Source: Nectonema munidae
Taxonomy: Eukaryota; Nematomorpha; Nectonematoida; Nectonematidae
Assembly (NCBI GenBank): GCA_030549495.1
Contig: JAUIRK010000875.1
Coordinates: 399,501 to 463,500 of the forward strand
Reading direction: 5' to 3'
DNA length: 64,000 nt
The notes beneath the pieces are model-generated. The model did no database searches. It was not told the origin of the DNA and worked only from the letters and a program-made list of their open reading frames with translations. Positions within the stretch are counted from its first letter, which is position 1, and the number at the start of each line of letters is the position of its first letter. Of this stretch, positions 46,070 through 57,109 are shown piece after piece. The position numbers and the translations under genes are program-made.

Positions 46070-46256
46070 AACACTAGAATCTATCCCTCCAAACTTAGGA
46101 TTGTTAAAAGTATATCCATTCATAAACCAGGTGCCAAAAATGATGCCTCTAATTATTATCGACCTATTTCTATCCTGTCCTTCAATAGCAAAAATTTTGA
46201 GAGGAAAATCTTTGAACAAATTACTAACTTTCTTGACAAATATAAACTCTTATATC
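46070..46256 (+). pseudogene. LINE reverse transcriptase fragment
   Basis: The frame reads IVKSISIHKPGAKNDASNYY then RPISILSFNSKNFERKIFEQ and ITNFLDKYKLLYHS. K-PG-KND-SNYRPISLLS-SK-FE is RT motif 0-1 of Jockey/CR1-type LINEs. Only about 60 codons remain. Confidence 0.8.
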
Positions 46257-46589
46257 ATTCATAAAGAGCATTTTAAATAAAAAAAGATCTTAAGATTTTA
46301 TGTAGTTACATAAAACGAAAGATTGATGACAATTCTTTACAATAAATTAATTTTTCGTTTTCCTATACATTTTATGATGTTTTATATAGATTTAAATTCA
46401 AACAGTCTTTTTTTGATCGAAACATAAATTAATATATTAACTTTCAAAAAACCAGAAATACCAACATAATTGTACTAGACCGGTTTTTTTGTTCTGCTTA
46501 TCCTTATTTTGTCTTTCACAAATTTACCTTTTACAAGTAATGACTTGTAATGAAAAGGCACTATATTAAAATTTTAAATAAAAGAACAA

Positions 46590-47170
46590 AAAATATTTTA
46601 GCATAAAAGAGGGCTGGCAATCAAGTATTAAAAAATGTTTTTGATGTATTTGGGGATAAAAGTATTTATCGTTGCGAAGTTATATTAATCGAGATTATAA
46701 CAAGGTTTTTGACACTTTCATGTCAAAAAATGACAACCAAAATCAAATATAAACTTTTCAACAAAATTTTTGTTTGTATTAGATACACTGTTCAAATTTT
46801 GTAACCATTGGAACACATAAATATATGCATATTTTTTCAATAAATATGGAAACTTTGTAGCAAATATTTACCAAAATTTTGATTGATGATAAAATTGCTC
46901 ACGAAAACATACATTTTATTTATATAAAATTTTCTACACCAAATTGAACATGCTAATTTATTTTTCGAGTCAGTTTTCATAATTTGGGTGTAAAAATAAC
47001 TAATAGTTTCAATCAAATTTGCGGTTTACGTCTCAAAATTATAATTATTCAAATTAATAAATATATATATATATTTTTATACCAAATCAATAATGCTGAT
47101 TTCATTTCATAATTAGGGTATGAAAAATTCTAAGTGTCAATCAATTTTGCGGTTTATGCCCCAATCTCCA
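46590..47170. repeat. Dispersed relative of the 151-bp tandem array
   Basis: CAAATTTGCGGTTTACGTCT at about 47018, ATACCAAATCAATAATGCTG at about 47078 and TCAATTTTGCGGTTTATG at about 47138 match the units at 21.4-22.5 kb. AACTTTTCAACAAAATTTTTG upstream matches that array's left flank. About three diverged units are present. Confidence 0.65.
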
Positions 47171-47347
47171 AGAATTTAATGAATATTATTAAATCAAGTC
47201 ACAGATATTATTTTTTGGTTGAACCATCTTATCTATTGTTGTAAAAAATATGATAATAGAGAGAGAAAGCTTTATTTTAGAAAAAAACACATTCTAATGA
47301 AATACAAATACTATAAATTTTGACAAAAATTCTCTTGTATAAGTCGA

Positions 47348-47406
47348 GCTCCCAACTCTTAAAAACAAATTCAAAAAAGCTGTTACTAACTATATTAAGC
47401 TATATC
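47348..47406 (+). mobile_element. SINE family B, partial diverged copy
   Basis: GCTCCCAACTCTTAAAAACA then AATTC...CTGTTACTAACTATATTAAGC matches the middle part of the two full copies at 47520 and 47801. It lacks the tRNA head. Confidence 0.55.
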
Positions 47407-47519
47407 CAAGATCTGTTTTTGCAAGTGTATTTGAAAAAAATCGAATATATTTACATATACTTTTTATTCTAGAAAATTTTGTTTTTTCTTTGCAAATTAT
47501 TTCTCTACCATATATACAT

Positions 47520-47702
47520 GAGCCTCATGGTTGTTAGGGTGTACCTCTCAGCTTAACAGTTGAAGGTCAGGGGTTCGATCCCCAAGGCTCCCAACTCTAA
47601 AAACAAATTCACAAAAACTGTGATTAACCATCTTAAGCATAATGCGAGCATATAGCTTAACTGCTGAAAGTGCTTTGATATCTCAAAACCAACCAACCAA
47701 AC
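47520..47702 (+). mobile_element. SINE family B, full copy 1, 15-bp target duplication
   Basis: The tRNA-like head is GAGCCTCATGGTTGTTAGGG (A-box), with GGGGTTCGATCCCCAAGGCTC closing the T-arm and a 6-bp acceptor stem (GAGCCT/AGGCTC). It is followed by about 110 bp of unrelated body and a CCAA-repeat tail. CTACCATATATACAT flanks it exactly at 47505-47519 and 47703-47717. That duplication shows retroposition, so this is a SINE and not a tRNA gene. Confidence 0.9.
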
Positions 47703-47799
47703 CTACCATATATACATACATTATCTAATTAAAATGATGTACATTCAAAAAAGTTGTTTTTTCTCTGGAAAATAAAATTATTTTTTAAGAATCCCCCAT

Positions 47800-47977
47800 G
47801 AGCCTCATGGTTGTTAGGGTGTACCTCTCAGCTTAACAGTTGAAGGTCAGGGGTTCGATCCCCAAGGCTCCCAACTCTAAAAACAAATTCACAAAAACTG
47901 TGATTAACCATCTTAAGCATAATGCGAGCATATAGCTTAACTGCTGAAAGTGCTTTGATATCTCAAACCAACCAACC
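47800..47977 (+). mobile_element. SINE family B, full copy 2, 12-bp target duplication
   Basis: It is almost identical to copy 1 over its whole length, including head, body and CCAA tail. AAGAATCCCCCA flanks it at 47787-47798 and 47978-47989, a duplication unrelated to that of copy 1. The two are therefore separate insertions, and their near identity indicates recent activity. Confidence 0.9.
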
Positions 47978-48522
47978 AAGAATCCCCCAGTAAGTTTAAT
48001 GGCGTCATAATTCATTTGACGCATTTTATCCTTTTTCTGAAATTATTTTTTATTTATATTTTTCTTCGGATAAACATAACTTTAAATACCGATATAACAG
48101 AAATGAAGGAAAAAACAAAACTTTTAACATTTTTTCAACTATAAAAATATATATATACAATAAATATAGCCAAATTATATTTTTTTCTGAATAAGAGACT
48201 CACGTTATATAAGTAAGTTAAGTTTCATTTGATTATATTGTGTTATTGCTTAGTAATCAAGCAATACATAATGGTAAAGTAAGTAAAGTAAAGTTTATTG
48301 ACAAAAAAACAAATCGAGTATAGCAAAAAAAACATAATTTGTATAAAATAGATTTTTGTATAAGTTTTAGACAGATCCCCAACACTGATGTTTAGAACAA
48401 TGAATTTTCCGGCCTCGACCTCTTCCTGCATCCAAATCAAATATTATATCCTACACTAAACTGTTTTTAATCATTAAATCAATTTTCTTTTAATTATTCA
48501 ATCATGTGACGACAACCTATCT

Positions 48523-50020
48523 CAGGGCTGTTAAGTTTCAGAAATTTTCATGCGGATGGAAATTTTTCGTCAAGCCTTGGAGAAAATTCAGTTTTTCACA
48601 AAAAAATTATCCGATAAAAATGCCTTTTAGATGATTAATAGCCAATAGACTTCATATATATGTATGTAGGGCCCTAGCCAGAAAAAATTTCAGTTGGAGG
48701 AGGGGGCACTCCATTAGGTACCTTATTTAGTCACAGTTTTAACACTAGATCGTCCAAAGAGGATGATGGAATCATTTTGACCCTTGCAATAGTTTGGCAA
48801 AAATTTGTTGTCGATTCTACTTGAAACTCAATAAATACCTAAAAAAATACATTCTTTTTAAACAGAGTCACTAATATACCAAAAAACTCTAAAACAAAAG
48901 GTACTTTCCTGTTATCGCCCCACCACCCATCGCTCTTCTACCACGATAAATATTCTTGTATTGTTTTAACCTAACCTACATTAAACTTACTATATATCAT
49001 TAATCAAAACCTTTTTCATAGAAAAAAAGCCCATAAATGGAAAATTTAAAGAAATTGATTCGAAAACTTGACAACGAAGAAAAATGCATCACCTACCTGC
49101 AAGAGCGTGGAATCGTGAAGTTGGAGCGGAAATGTGCAAATGGACATCGGATGAATCTTGTTTTTGGAGGAGGAAACAAGAACAGATGGCGCTGTGCCAA
49201 AAGAGAATGCAGAAAGGAGTGCGAATGAATAATTGGGTAGGGGTGGTAATATGTTTGATGCGATTCTTTTTGATATGGTTGAATTTTATCCACCTACAGA
49301 TTAAAAGATTTTTCACTTGTTTTTTTAATACATTTGTGTACTTTAATACATGTTTAAAGAAGGAAGGAAAGTACCCAAAAAAATTTAAAAAAAAAAGAGG
49401 AACTAGGCCCTACAAAAAAATCTAAAAGATCTGTTATAAAAGGTTATTTTTGAGTTCGTCGATACTTTTTATTAATTTTTATCTTCAAATTAATAAACTA
49501 TGCATAAGAGTGAAACTAACGTTGTTTTATGTGACACTCTATGGAAATTATCATTTTTGAACTACATGTTTTCATAACTATATTGAATGTGAGAGGAATT
49601 ACTATGTCTAAAAGTTTAAATATCAAATTACATTCCATAAGTAGATAGGCCTTCCATAAGTCAGTAAATGATTGTGCTTGATCGCATTAAAAAATTAAGT
49701 TGAAGTATAATTTTTTTCGCATCATTAATTACAAAGCTAATTGTACCTGATGAACCATGATTTTTAATTAGAAAAAATTAACAAATATTTTTGATTAAAA
49801 TTCATTGATTCAAATTGTATTGATGAGTCGCTTTTTTTGACTGGATAATAACTGAGGTTGGGGGTTGGAAATTAAAACATTTTGAAACTTCTTCGGAGGT
49901 TGCCATTTTAATTATCAGCATAGTAGATTTTTTTCTGTTTATGCGGGTGTTTTGGTCATGAGGGATTTTAACTCAATTTGTGGGTGACTCCAGTTCAATG
50001 AGGGTGACTTGACAACCCTG
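48523..50020. mobile_element. Candidate DNA transposon with hAT-like ends
   Basis: The left end is CAGGGCTGTTAAGTT and the right end GACTTGACAACCCTG, inverted with 3 mismatches in 15. CTATCT abuts both ends (48517-48522 and 50021-50026). The duplication is 6 bp, shorter than the usual hAT 8 bp, so the superfamily is uncertain. It encloses a Merlin-like protein fragment. The outer-end pairing could be chance. Confidence 0.5.
49037..49228 (+). pseudogene. Merlin-like transposase N-terminal fragment
   Basis: The frame reads KLIRKLDNEEKCITYLQERG then RKCANGHRMNLVFGGG and RWRCAKRECRKEC. The pattern (leader helix, I-x-Y/F-LQERG, C-x2-GH-M, RWRC-x4-C) is the zinc-finger start of Merlin/IS1016-type transposases in arthropods. 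It stops before the DDE domain. It differs from the copy at 38.3 kb. Confidence 0.6.
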
Positions 50021-50029
50021 CTATCTTGG

Positions 50030-53000
50030 TTTGTTCACTTTTAAATAAATCCTTTAAATTCAAAATACAGAATTTCTAAAACAAAGCCAGTATTAAGTAT
50101 TTTTATTCCACAAAAAATTTTTGGAACATTTTATAAAAAATTTCTCCAACCTAAAGCTCTGAAACTTTAAACTCGAAATTTTCTTTAGGCTCTGATGAAT
50201 TTCCTGAACGTTTTTCCTTTTCTAAATTAGAAATTTATCCTATTCTTTTTTAGACTAATAATTTTAATGAATTAATAAAAGTTAATTTAAAACTTTGAAA
50301 ATTTGGGGTCTATTTTATTCATAAGAATCTAAAGTATTTAGATTTTGATGAAAGTTCGTTTAAAAATATTATACTATGAAAAGGGCTCCCGTATGATTTT
50401 AATTTATTTCTTCTAAATGTTTAAAAGTTGATAAAAGTATTCCTATTCTCAAAAGTAGTTGTTAACCTACTAATTCTATAAAAAATTGTTTTTGAAATTT
50501 CTCTCATTCAACAACCCAAGTTGGCATGATAAACAGTTTACTTCTTTTCCAATATTCCTCTATTGAAAGACCTATCTTAAACTAATTGTTGGTCTTTCTG
50601 AAATTTTTAATGGCCCTAAACTCTAAACTGTAAATACATTATAATTTCTAGTCTTTCTGTTAGTTTCTCACTTCATATTAAAATAAATAGCTAGATTTTA
50701 AAATATACGTATTTAGGAATACATTTTTCAGGAAATATATAATATATTTTAATAAAAAAATTCATACTTAAAATTCGTTGGTTTATCTGTTTTTCTTAAA
50801 ATTCGGAAATCGGTATTCATAATGAATACAATAAAGAGGTTCTAAAAGAAATAAAGTTGTATTTTTTATTTAAATTCTTGACTTTTCAAAAAGAAAAATG
50901 ATCGAATTTTCAAACGTTACGTTTTTTTTATAAATAAGGGTCTAAATCACTGGTTCTCTTCCGAATGAGAAGAGATTTTCCCCTTTGGGTAATTTAACAA
51001 TTATTAGGGAGAGAGCAGCAAAAATTCGAGAAACAAACTCATAGGCTATAACTGAGGAGATCAGAAGAGATAAAACTAGAATTTTTTATTAGTTAGTAAA
51101 CTGTCTGTGTGCGTGCGCGTGTACATCAGAAATGTGAACATTACTTTTCATGTTATTTATCTGACTAGAATGATTGTAATGAGGATATTCAGGCCAAATT
51201 GGTATTGAAATAATAATTTTTAGTTGGAAAAATTATTGATCCTCTATATATGTTGGTAATAATTGTAGGGTTGGTCAAGTTTAATTTTTAAACTTGCTGG
51301 TGTTGCTTGGGATGACCGTGTTTGAATGCTTATCCCGGAATTTAGAAATTATTTCTATTGTGCATCCTGCAGGGTTGGTAGAATGATTATTATCATTCTA
51401 ATTTCCTGATTTTTTAATTACAAATGTGATCTCTATTCTAATTCTGATTATAATTACTTTTAAACATGCTTGCAGTTATTTACAAGCCAGTTTGCCTGTG
51501 GGAAGATGGATTGTTTTGGTTTCCAGTTGTTCAATACTATTTGGATAATTGAATTTCTGTGCTGATGCATGCTTCGCTGAAATATACACATTGTTGTTTG
51601 TTATAGCTGTTAAGCACTAATGGGCGGGTGTACTAATCTTGTGGCTGTAGGAATGGAAAAATCCTGACCCTTAGTAAGCGGATTCTTATCTAATCGCGTT
51701 GCTCCAATAGGGAAGGTACTGTGGAGTTCAGTCCTTAGTTTCTCAAGAAAGTATGCTTGTTCTCCTGTAGTATTCCAACATTTCTAGGATTACAATTGCT
51801 GACAGAATCTGATATTTGTGGTTCTCTAGGCCTGATTTTGGGTTTTTTTTTTTAAATTAATTATTCTGATTACGATTCTAATCAGATTCTACCACAAATC
51901 TAGCATTCGCTAAATGCCATTTAGTGGATATATACATATATTACATAACGCCATAGGGAGAGGCTGTTCAATTGCTTTAGAAAAAGTTACGTGTGCAGGA
52001 GGTGGAATGTTCAAAAAGGAAGATTGGAAATGTTTTTGCCAAAACCAATAAGATTGAAAATTTAATTACAGGGATTTTGAATTAACAGCGTTTCTACTCG
52101 AGAAAAAAATTGCTAGATCAATATATCACTTACTTTTAACGCACATACTAATATAAATTTGTCTTAATGAATAGCTTTGTTTTACTTTTGAGTTTTTTTA
52201 CGACAGATTAATCTAGATATAGCAAATTCGTGTGTTTTATCCAGTAGTTTGAATGATTACAACCTGAGAAATCCACTTAAGTTGCACGTTGAGAGAGCTA
52301 AAAATTAAGAATGGAAAACAGACATGATTTATAAAGTACCTTTATGCTGGGATAGTTTTGTTAGATTGATTTGTTAAAATATGGAAGGTTTATATTTCTC
52401 AAAAATAAAAGCTTTTATTCACATAACAAACTATCCTTCTTGCAATCTTATTAATTGTAATATGCATTTTCTTTTTTCAGTATGTTTTAGCAATATTATA
52501 AATTTAACATGCCCTATAAGATTTTATGCATCAGATTTTTTTTTGAATTTTGACTTCTTTATTTTGTTTATAATACCTATTACAAACACTTTTGTATATT
52601 AAGCATTTATTGATTAAAAAGCTATACACTGAATGCGAATTTTGTTAGCCTTATGTGTTATTGTATATTTTATGAACCTTTTGATTTTCAATAAATTTCT
52701 TTTTCCTAGAATCACCTAGAGTAATATCAAATAAAAGAGTTTGTTGACGTATATATAAATATATACTTGAATAATTGTAGAATATATGTATGCCAACTTT
52801 TAGTTTCGTATTTGTTGTGGGAAATTAAATTGCCAGTTTTGCAGTGTTGGTGGAGTGGTCGTGCGTGACGTATGTTTATTTATTCCTGGAGTTCATAGAT
52901 TTTGATGAATTTTTTGCGAATAGGAGAAAGGTTGGGTGGTACTTTTGGATATGGAGAATTATGACGATCAATGAAAGAGAAGAATTTGTTTCAATTTTTT

Positions 53001-54000
53001 ACTCCAAATATTATTTAATTATTGAATCTCATTTTTAAAATGATCTAATGCAAATATATTTTATACTTATTATAATTGTGCATACAAGGTGCTATTAGAT
53101 ATAACGAGAAATTGTAAGTTCTCTTGCATTTTGATCATCATTACTAAGTGTACACTGTGTGAAAGACCGGTTTCGGCTATCGAAGTCTCATCAGTTCCAC
53201 TTTGGTGTTCAATGATTCTTTCTTAATCATTTTGTACACTTTTCTATTATAACCACTCATGGTTTATTACCTCTAAAAAAATGTTATTTGTGTATCTATT
53301 GATTCATAATTTTCTCTAAGACTCTTCATTGCTCAATCAAGACATTATCATTAATTTCAATTCCTTTGTCTTTTGAAAACATGCACTCTTACCTAATTAC
53401 GCCAAGTTGGTAGAATATTTAGCAGCATCCACACAAGATAATCATACTCCTGAGGCCAAATTTATTAGATGTTAATTAAAAATCCCTAATTAAGTCCACC
53501 CTAAATTTTGGGTGAATCGGATTAATATTACTAAGTATATAGCCTAAGTGAGAATGTAGTTTCTGTTCAATATAGGGTCATACTATGAGGTCTGAACTGG
53601 TGTCTAGTGGCTGTGTGTGAGCATCAACGAACTAGCCGTCAACGCTTAGCTTTGGCGATAAAATTTTTATTTTAATAGATTTTTATGTTATAAAAAGACA
53701 AGAAATTCGAGATTATTGAAATACTAAAATCTTTTAGTTAGCTATAAATGATAACAAATTTATACTTAAGATAGATTAGCAAGAATATGTTGAAAAATAA
53801 TGCAAAAAAATTCATTTTAAATGATATAAAATTAATTGTATAAGTAATATGTAAAAGATAATTTTATGGTTTGGATAGCAATTTATAAATACTGCCTAGA
53901 AGCTGAATTTAGTGTATGAAATTTAATTATTTTCAGCAGATGATTTAAATTTAGGAATTATTTTAATATAACATAATAAATATACGTAATCTTGAAAAGG
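50030..54000. other. Gene-free AT-rich interval
   Basis: A possible MITE is suggested by CAGGGTTGGTAGAATGATTA at 51370 and the partly complementary CTAATCAGATTCTACC at about 51877. Open frames at 52381-52602 and 52844-53038 show no recognisable domain. Confidence 0.3.
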
Positions 54001-54013
54001 TTAGGGGAGTAGG

Positions 54014-54276
54014 CAGTGCTGGATCTACCAAGTGCGGGGCCTGTAGCAGATCGATTAAATTTACAAATAATGGTCAGGAAGCAAAATTTTTTTAAATAAA
54101 ATTGATCTAGATTCTATAAAAAAGATAAAAACCACAAAATTCAAGAGCAAAAATTTATTTTAAGGAGGAAATATAAAAGAAGAATTGTAGAAAACTAAAA
54201 GATATTACAAAAAGTCAAAAAAAATTCAATTAAGCGCGGGGCCTGTAGCAGCTGCTACTATGTTAATTCGGCACTG
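54014..54276. mobile_element. hAT MITE with 8-bp target duplication
   Basis: It starts CAGTGCTGGATCTACC and ends TTAATTCGGCACTG. Just inside both ends, GCGGGGCCTGTAGCAG occurs as a direct repeat. GGAGTAGG flanks it at 54006-54013 and 54277-54284. At 263 bp it is non-coding. Confidence 0.88.
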
Positions 54277-54283
54277 GGAGTAG

Positions 54284-54450
54284 GCTTGGTTAGATACTGG
54301 GTCTCAATAACGCGTCTTGGATTCGATACAGCATCAAGTGTCCTTGCTCATAGTTCGATACAAGCGGTGCAATTGTGCCTTCTCGATGAAAACACCCGAA
54401 GGTGCCTTTACCTTTGGATGCATCAACTAAGTGGATACATTTCGGCCGAG
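54284..54450 (+). repeat. SINE-like dispersed repeat, family C, copy 1
   Basis: GGTTAGATACTGGGTCTCAA, GGATTCGATAC (B-box-like), CTTGCTCATAGTTCGATA, TGTGCCTTCTCGATG and CCTTTACCTTTGGATGCATC recur in order at 57899-58280. The tRNA-like boxes suggest a SINE, but the ends are not fixed. Confidence 0.5.
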
Positions 54451-54987
54451 GTAGTAACTTAAATTTAAATTGATATGAACACGATCAAGTTAAAATATAA
54501 TTTGAAAGCTAGTTAAAATGCTATTGTATTTTAAAGAGATGCTATCTAATTAAGGGAGACATTTTTTGATAACATTTAACTTAAATGAATACTTTTTAGT
54601 TATAAATAATATTATGTAATTAGAAGAGATGATATAAAATTAAAGGAGGCACCTTTAGATTTATAGATTATTATTATATAAAACAAACGTGGAAACTGGA
54701 GAATAAAAATAAGGTGCAATATAACTTCAAGTTTATTAAAATGATAAAATCAGATCCATTTATTAAATGATTATTCAATAAAACTCATTTTGAAACTAAT
54801 GTATGAAAAAAGAATTAAATATAAATTAAAGTTTGTAAAAATGATAAATAAAAATTATAAAGTCTGCTTCCTTCCATTTACATTATTATCTACTAAAAGT
54901 TGAAATTTTCAAATTCCAGTTTCTTATTTGCTGGTATGTGGACAGATTTTTACAATTTTATTAATCCTTTTTATAAACTTTTTTTAG

Positions 54988-55089
54988 TATCAGCATCGCA
55001 TCCATAGGGAAGAATTATCTTCCATAGATGGTAATGATGGTCACGATTGGGAATCAATACCCTACGCTCCCACCACTAGGTCATCTGCT
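54988..55089 (-). mobile_element. tRNA-derived SINE, family A, internally deleted copy
   Basis: CATCGCATCCATAGGGAAGA, ATCTTCCATAGATGG and CACGATTGGGAATCAATA, then CCTACGCTCCCACCACTAGG and TCATCTGC match the family. The segment between B-box and A-box is shortened. Confidence 0.6.
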
Positions 55090-55094
55090 TTCTT

Positions 55095-56975
55095 AATAAT
55101 AAGTATATACATTGAAGTTAACTAACAAAAATGAAGCAAGCATCGTAGAAAATTCAATGACACTAAGTGTCTGTTACAAGATAATTCATTTAAAAAGCTT
55201 TCAAAAACAAATTGAACGCTAAAATAAAAAAGAGGAGTTTCAATCACTTGGTTATTACACCTTTTCATAAACATATTTTCTACTGCTTTTGCATAACTAT
55301 ACACAATTTTGTGAGAATTATAGTGAATTTACGATAGATATATGTGAACATTAAAAGACTTTTGAACACAATAGTGTTTCCAGTAAAACCTGGATCCTCT
55401 TTACAAAGATCTAAAAAAAATGAATGCAAAAAAATAATGTACTAAACTACAAAAATTTTAACGAAAAACAAGACAGTACAAGTTGAATTTTTTACTTACA
55501 AAAGAAGGCATTAGGATCCAGAAAAAGTTCAAGATTTGATAATGGTTAGTTAAAATATCAAGTTATTTAAACAATTAAAAGCTAAATTGCTCTATTCCAT
55601 CTCCTTGAATACCTCACACGACTCTACAATACATACTTTAAATCTGTACAAATTAAAAAAGAAGAAAAAAAGTCTTCTATATAATAAGAAATTTTTTAAA
55701 ATACACGCCAAATTAAAAAAATGAACGAATTTAGACGTTTTATTTAAAAATCAACAAAAATAGTTAAATGCATTTTAAAAAATAAAAATATACAATTTGC
55801 TTTATGTGTTTAGCCTTTATGCCTTAGAGAAATATGCATAACGCTAATTGATTTTATAGGAGACTACTGACTGTAAGCAAATGTGGAGGAGGAAAATCAT
55901 GAAGCAATTGTATGAATGAGATATAACAAGGAAAATACCATTAATAATAACACCAAGAGCTATAAATGATATGACAATAATTTGAAGAAAGAAAACTTAA
56001 TTTGTGTGTATGTATGTCAAGGATAAACAATGATAATAAATATTAATCTTTTAAAAGAAAAAGGTAGGAAACACTTTTTTTAGGAAGAAGAAAGACTCTG
56101 AGTCTTAAAAATATTTTAAATCTTGTTTTTCAAGAAAACAAAAATACCTTTTGCATATGATAAGGAAAGGGCTTTTTTATTGCTGTTTTTTTAAATATTT
56201 TAAATGAAATCTTAATAATCTCTTTCATACCATGTGAACAATCTTTATATTCCATTTCTTTTGAAAAGCTCGAATATTGTCTAAAATACACGAAATTATA
56301 TAAAATACAAATAAAAAAGGACACATAAGGATACCAACGGGTCGAAATTACATTAAACCCAATTATTCCTCATAAAATGAAAAGATATAAAATTGAAATT
56401 AGTCTAAGAAAACATATGATTTTTGATGACGACATTTATGCAAATTAATGCACTTTGAAAAGTAAATAAACCCCATTTGCTTTTAACAGAGATCAGCAAT
56501 TCATATTCTTTTAATGAAAATAATTAGCGGTACTTTGAAAATTTGAAAACTTCAGTTTTTTATGCTTTTAGCAATTCAAGAATTTTTTATAAACTGAATC
56601 ACAAGGGAGGATGTGAAACCAAAGAAAAAAAGTATGATCTGCCCTGATAAAAAGATACAAGTCATTTCAAAAAATGGGCTTTTGCAGTGTCCGCTTACAA
56701 GCAACACCTTCACTACGCTACCATTTATAATTTGGTATTATTAAAATTATTTTGTTCGGTAGTATTAAATTTTTAAAAAGATGTAATACAACCGTTAACT
56801 TTAGAGCGCCTAAATTGGAAATAGATTATGGCTACGATGTAATTTAATTAGTTTGATGTCGCATCTTGAAATATAGTTATAATAACCATGGCTATGGAGT
56901 TGGAGGAAACTTCGACTACTAGTCAGTAATTGAGTAACCAGAAAGGGGCCCGTGGTATGTGGGCCTCCCGCAATC
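55095..56975. other. No gene recognised
   Basis: The stretch is AT-rich and has no supported coding or RNA feature. Confidence 0.35.
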
Positions 56976-56997
56976 GCCCCCTGGATGTGCGTCTCTG
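56940..56997. mobile_element. Solo hAT-like terminus
   Basis: Read on the minus strand, CAGAGACGCACATCCAGGGG begins at 56997, followed by GCGATTGCGGGAGGCCC. It resembles the CAGGGGCGCACATCC ends at 22542 and 37857. No partner end is seen. Confidence 0.35.
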
Positions 56998-57109
56998 AAA
57001 AAAGGGAACAATTTATTTTACTACTTTTGTGGAACATTTGCCCTGACATAATGGAAAATGAAAACAGCCATTATAGTGAATAATTTTGAAAAAACGAAAC
57101 TTACAAAAT

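Noticed and set aside
47520-47590. A true tRNA gene (A-box, B-box and acceptor stem visible)
   Set aside because: The same head occurs twice with a long identical non-tRNA body and target duplications, so it is a SINE head; the anticodon arm is also irregular.
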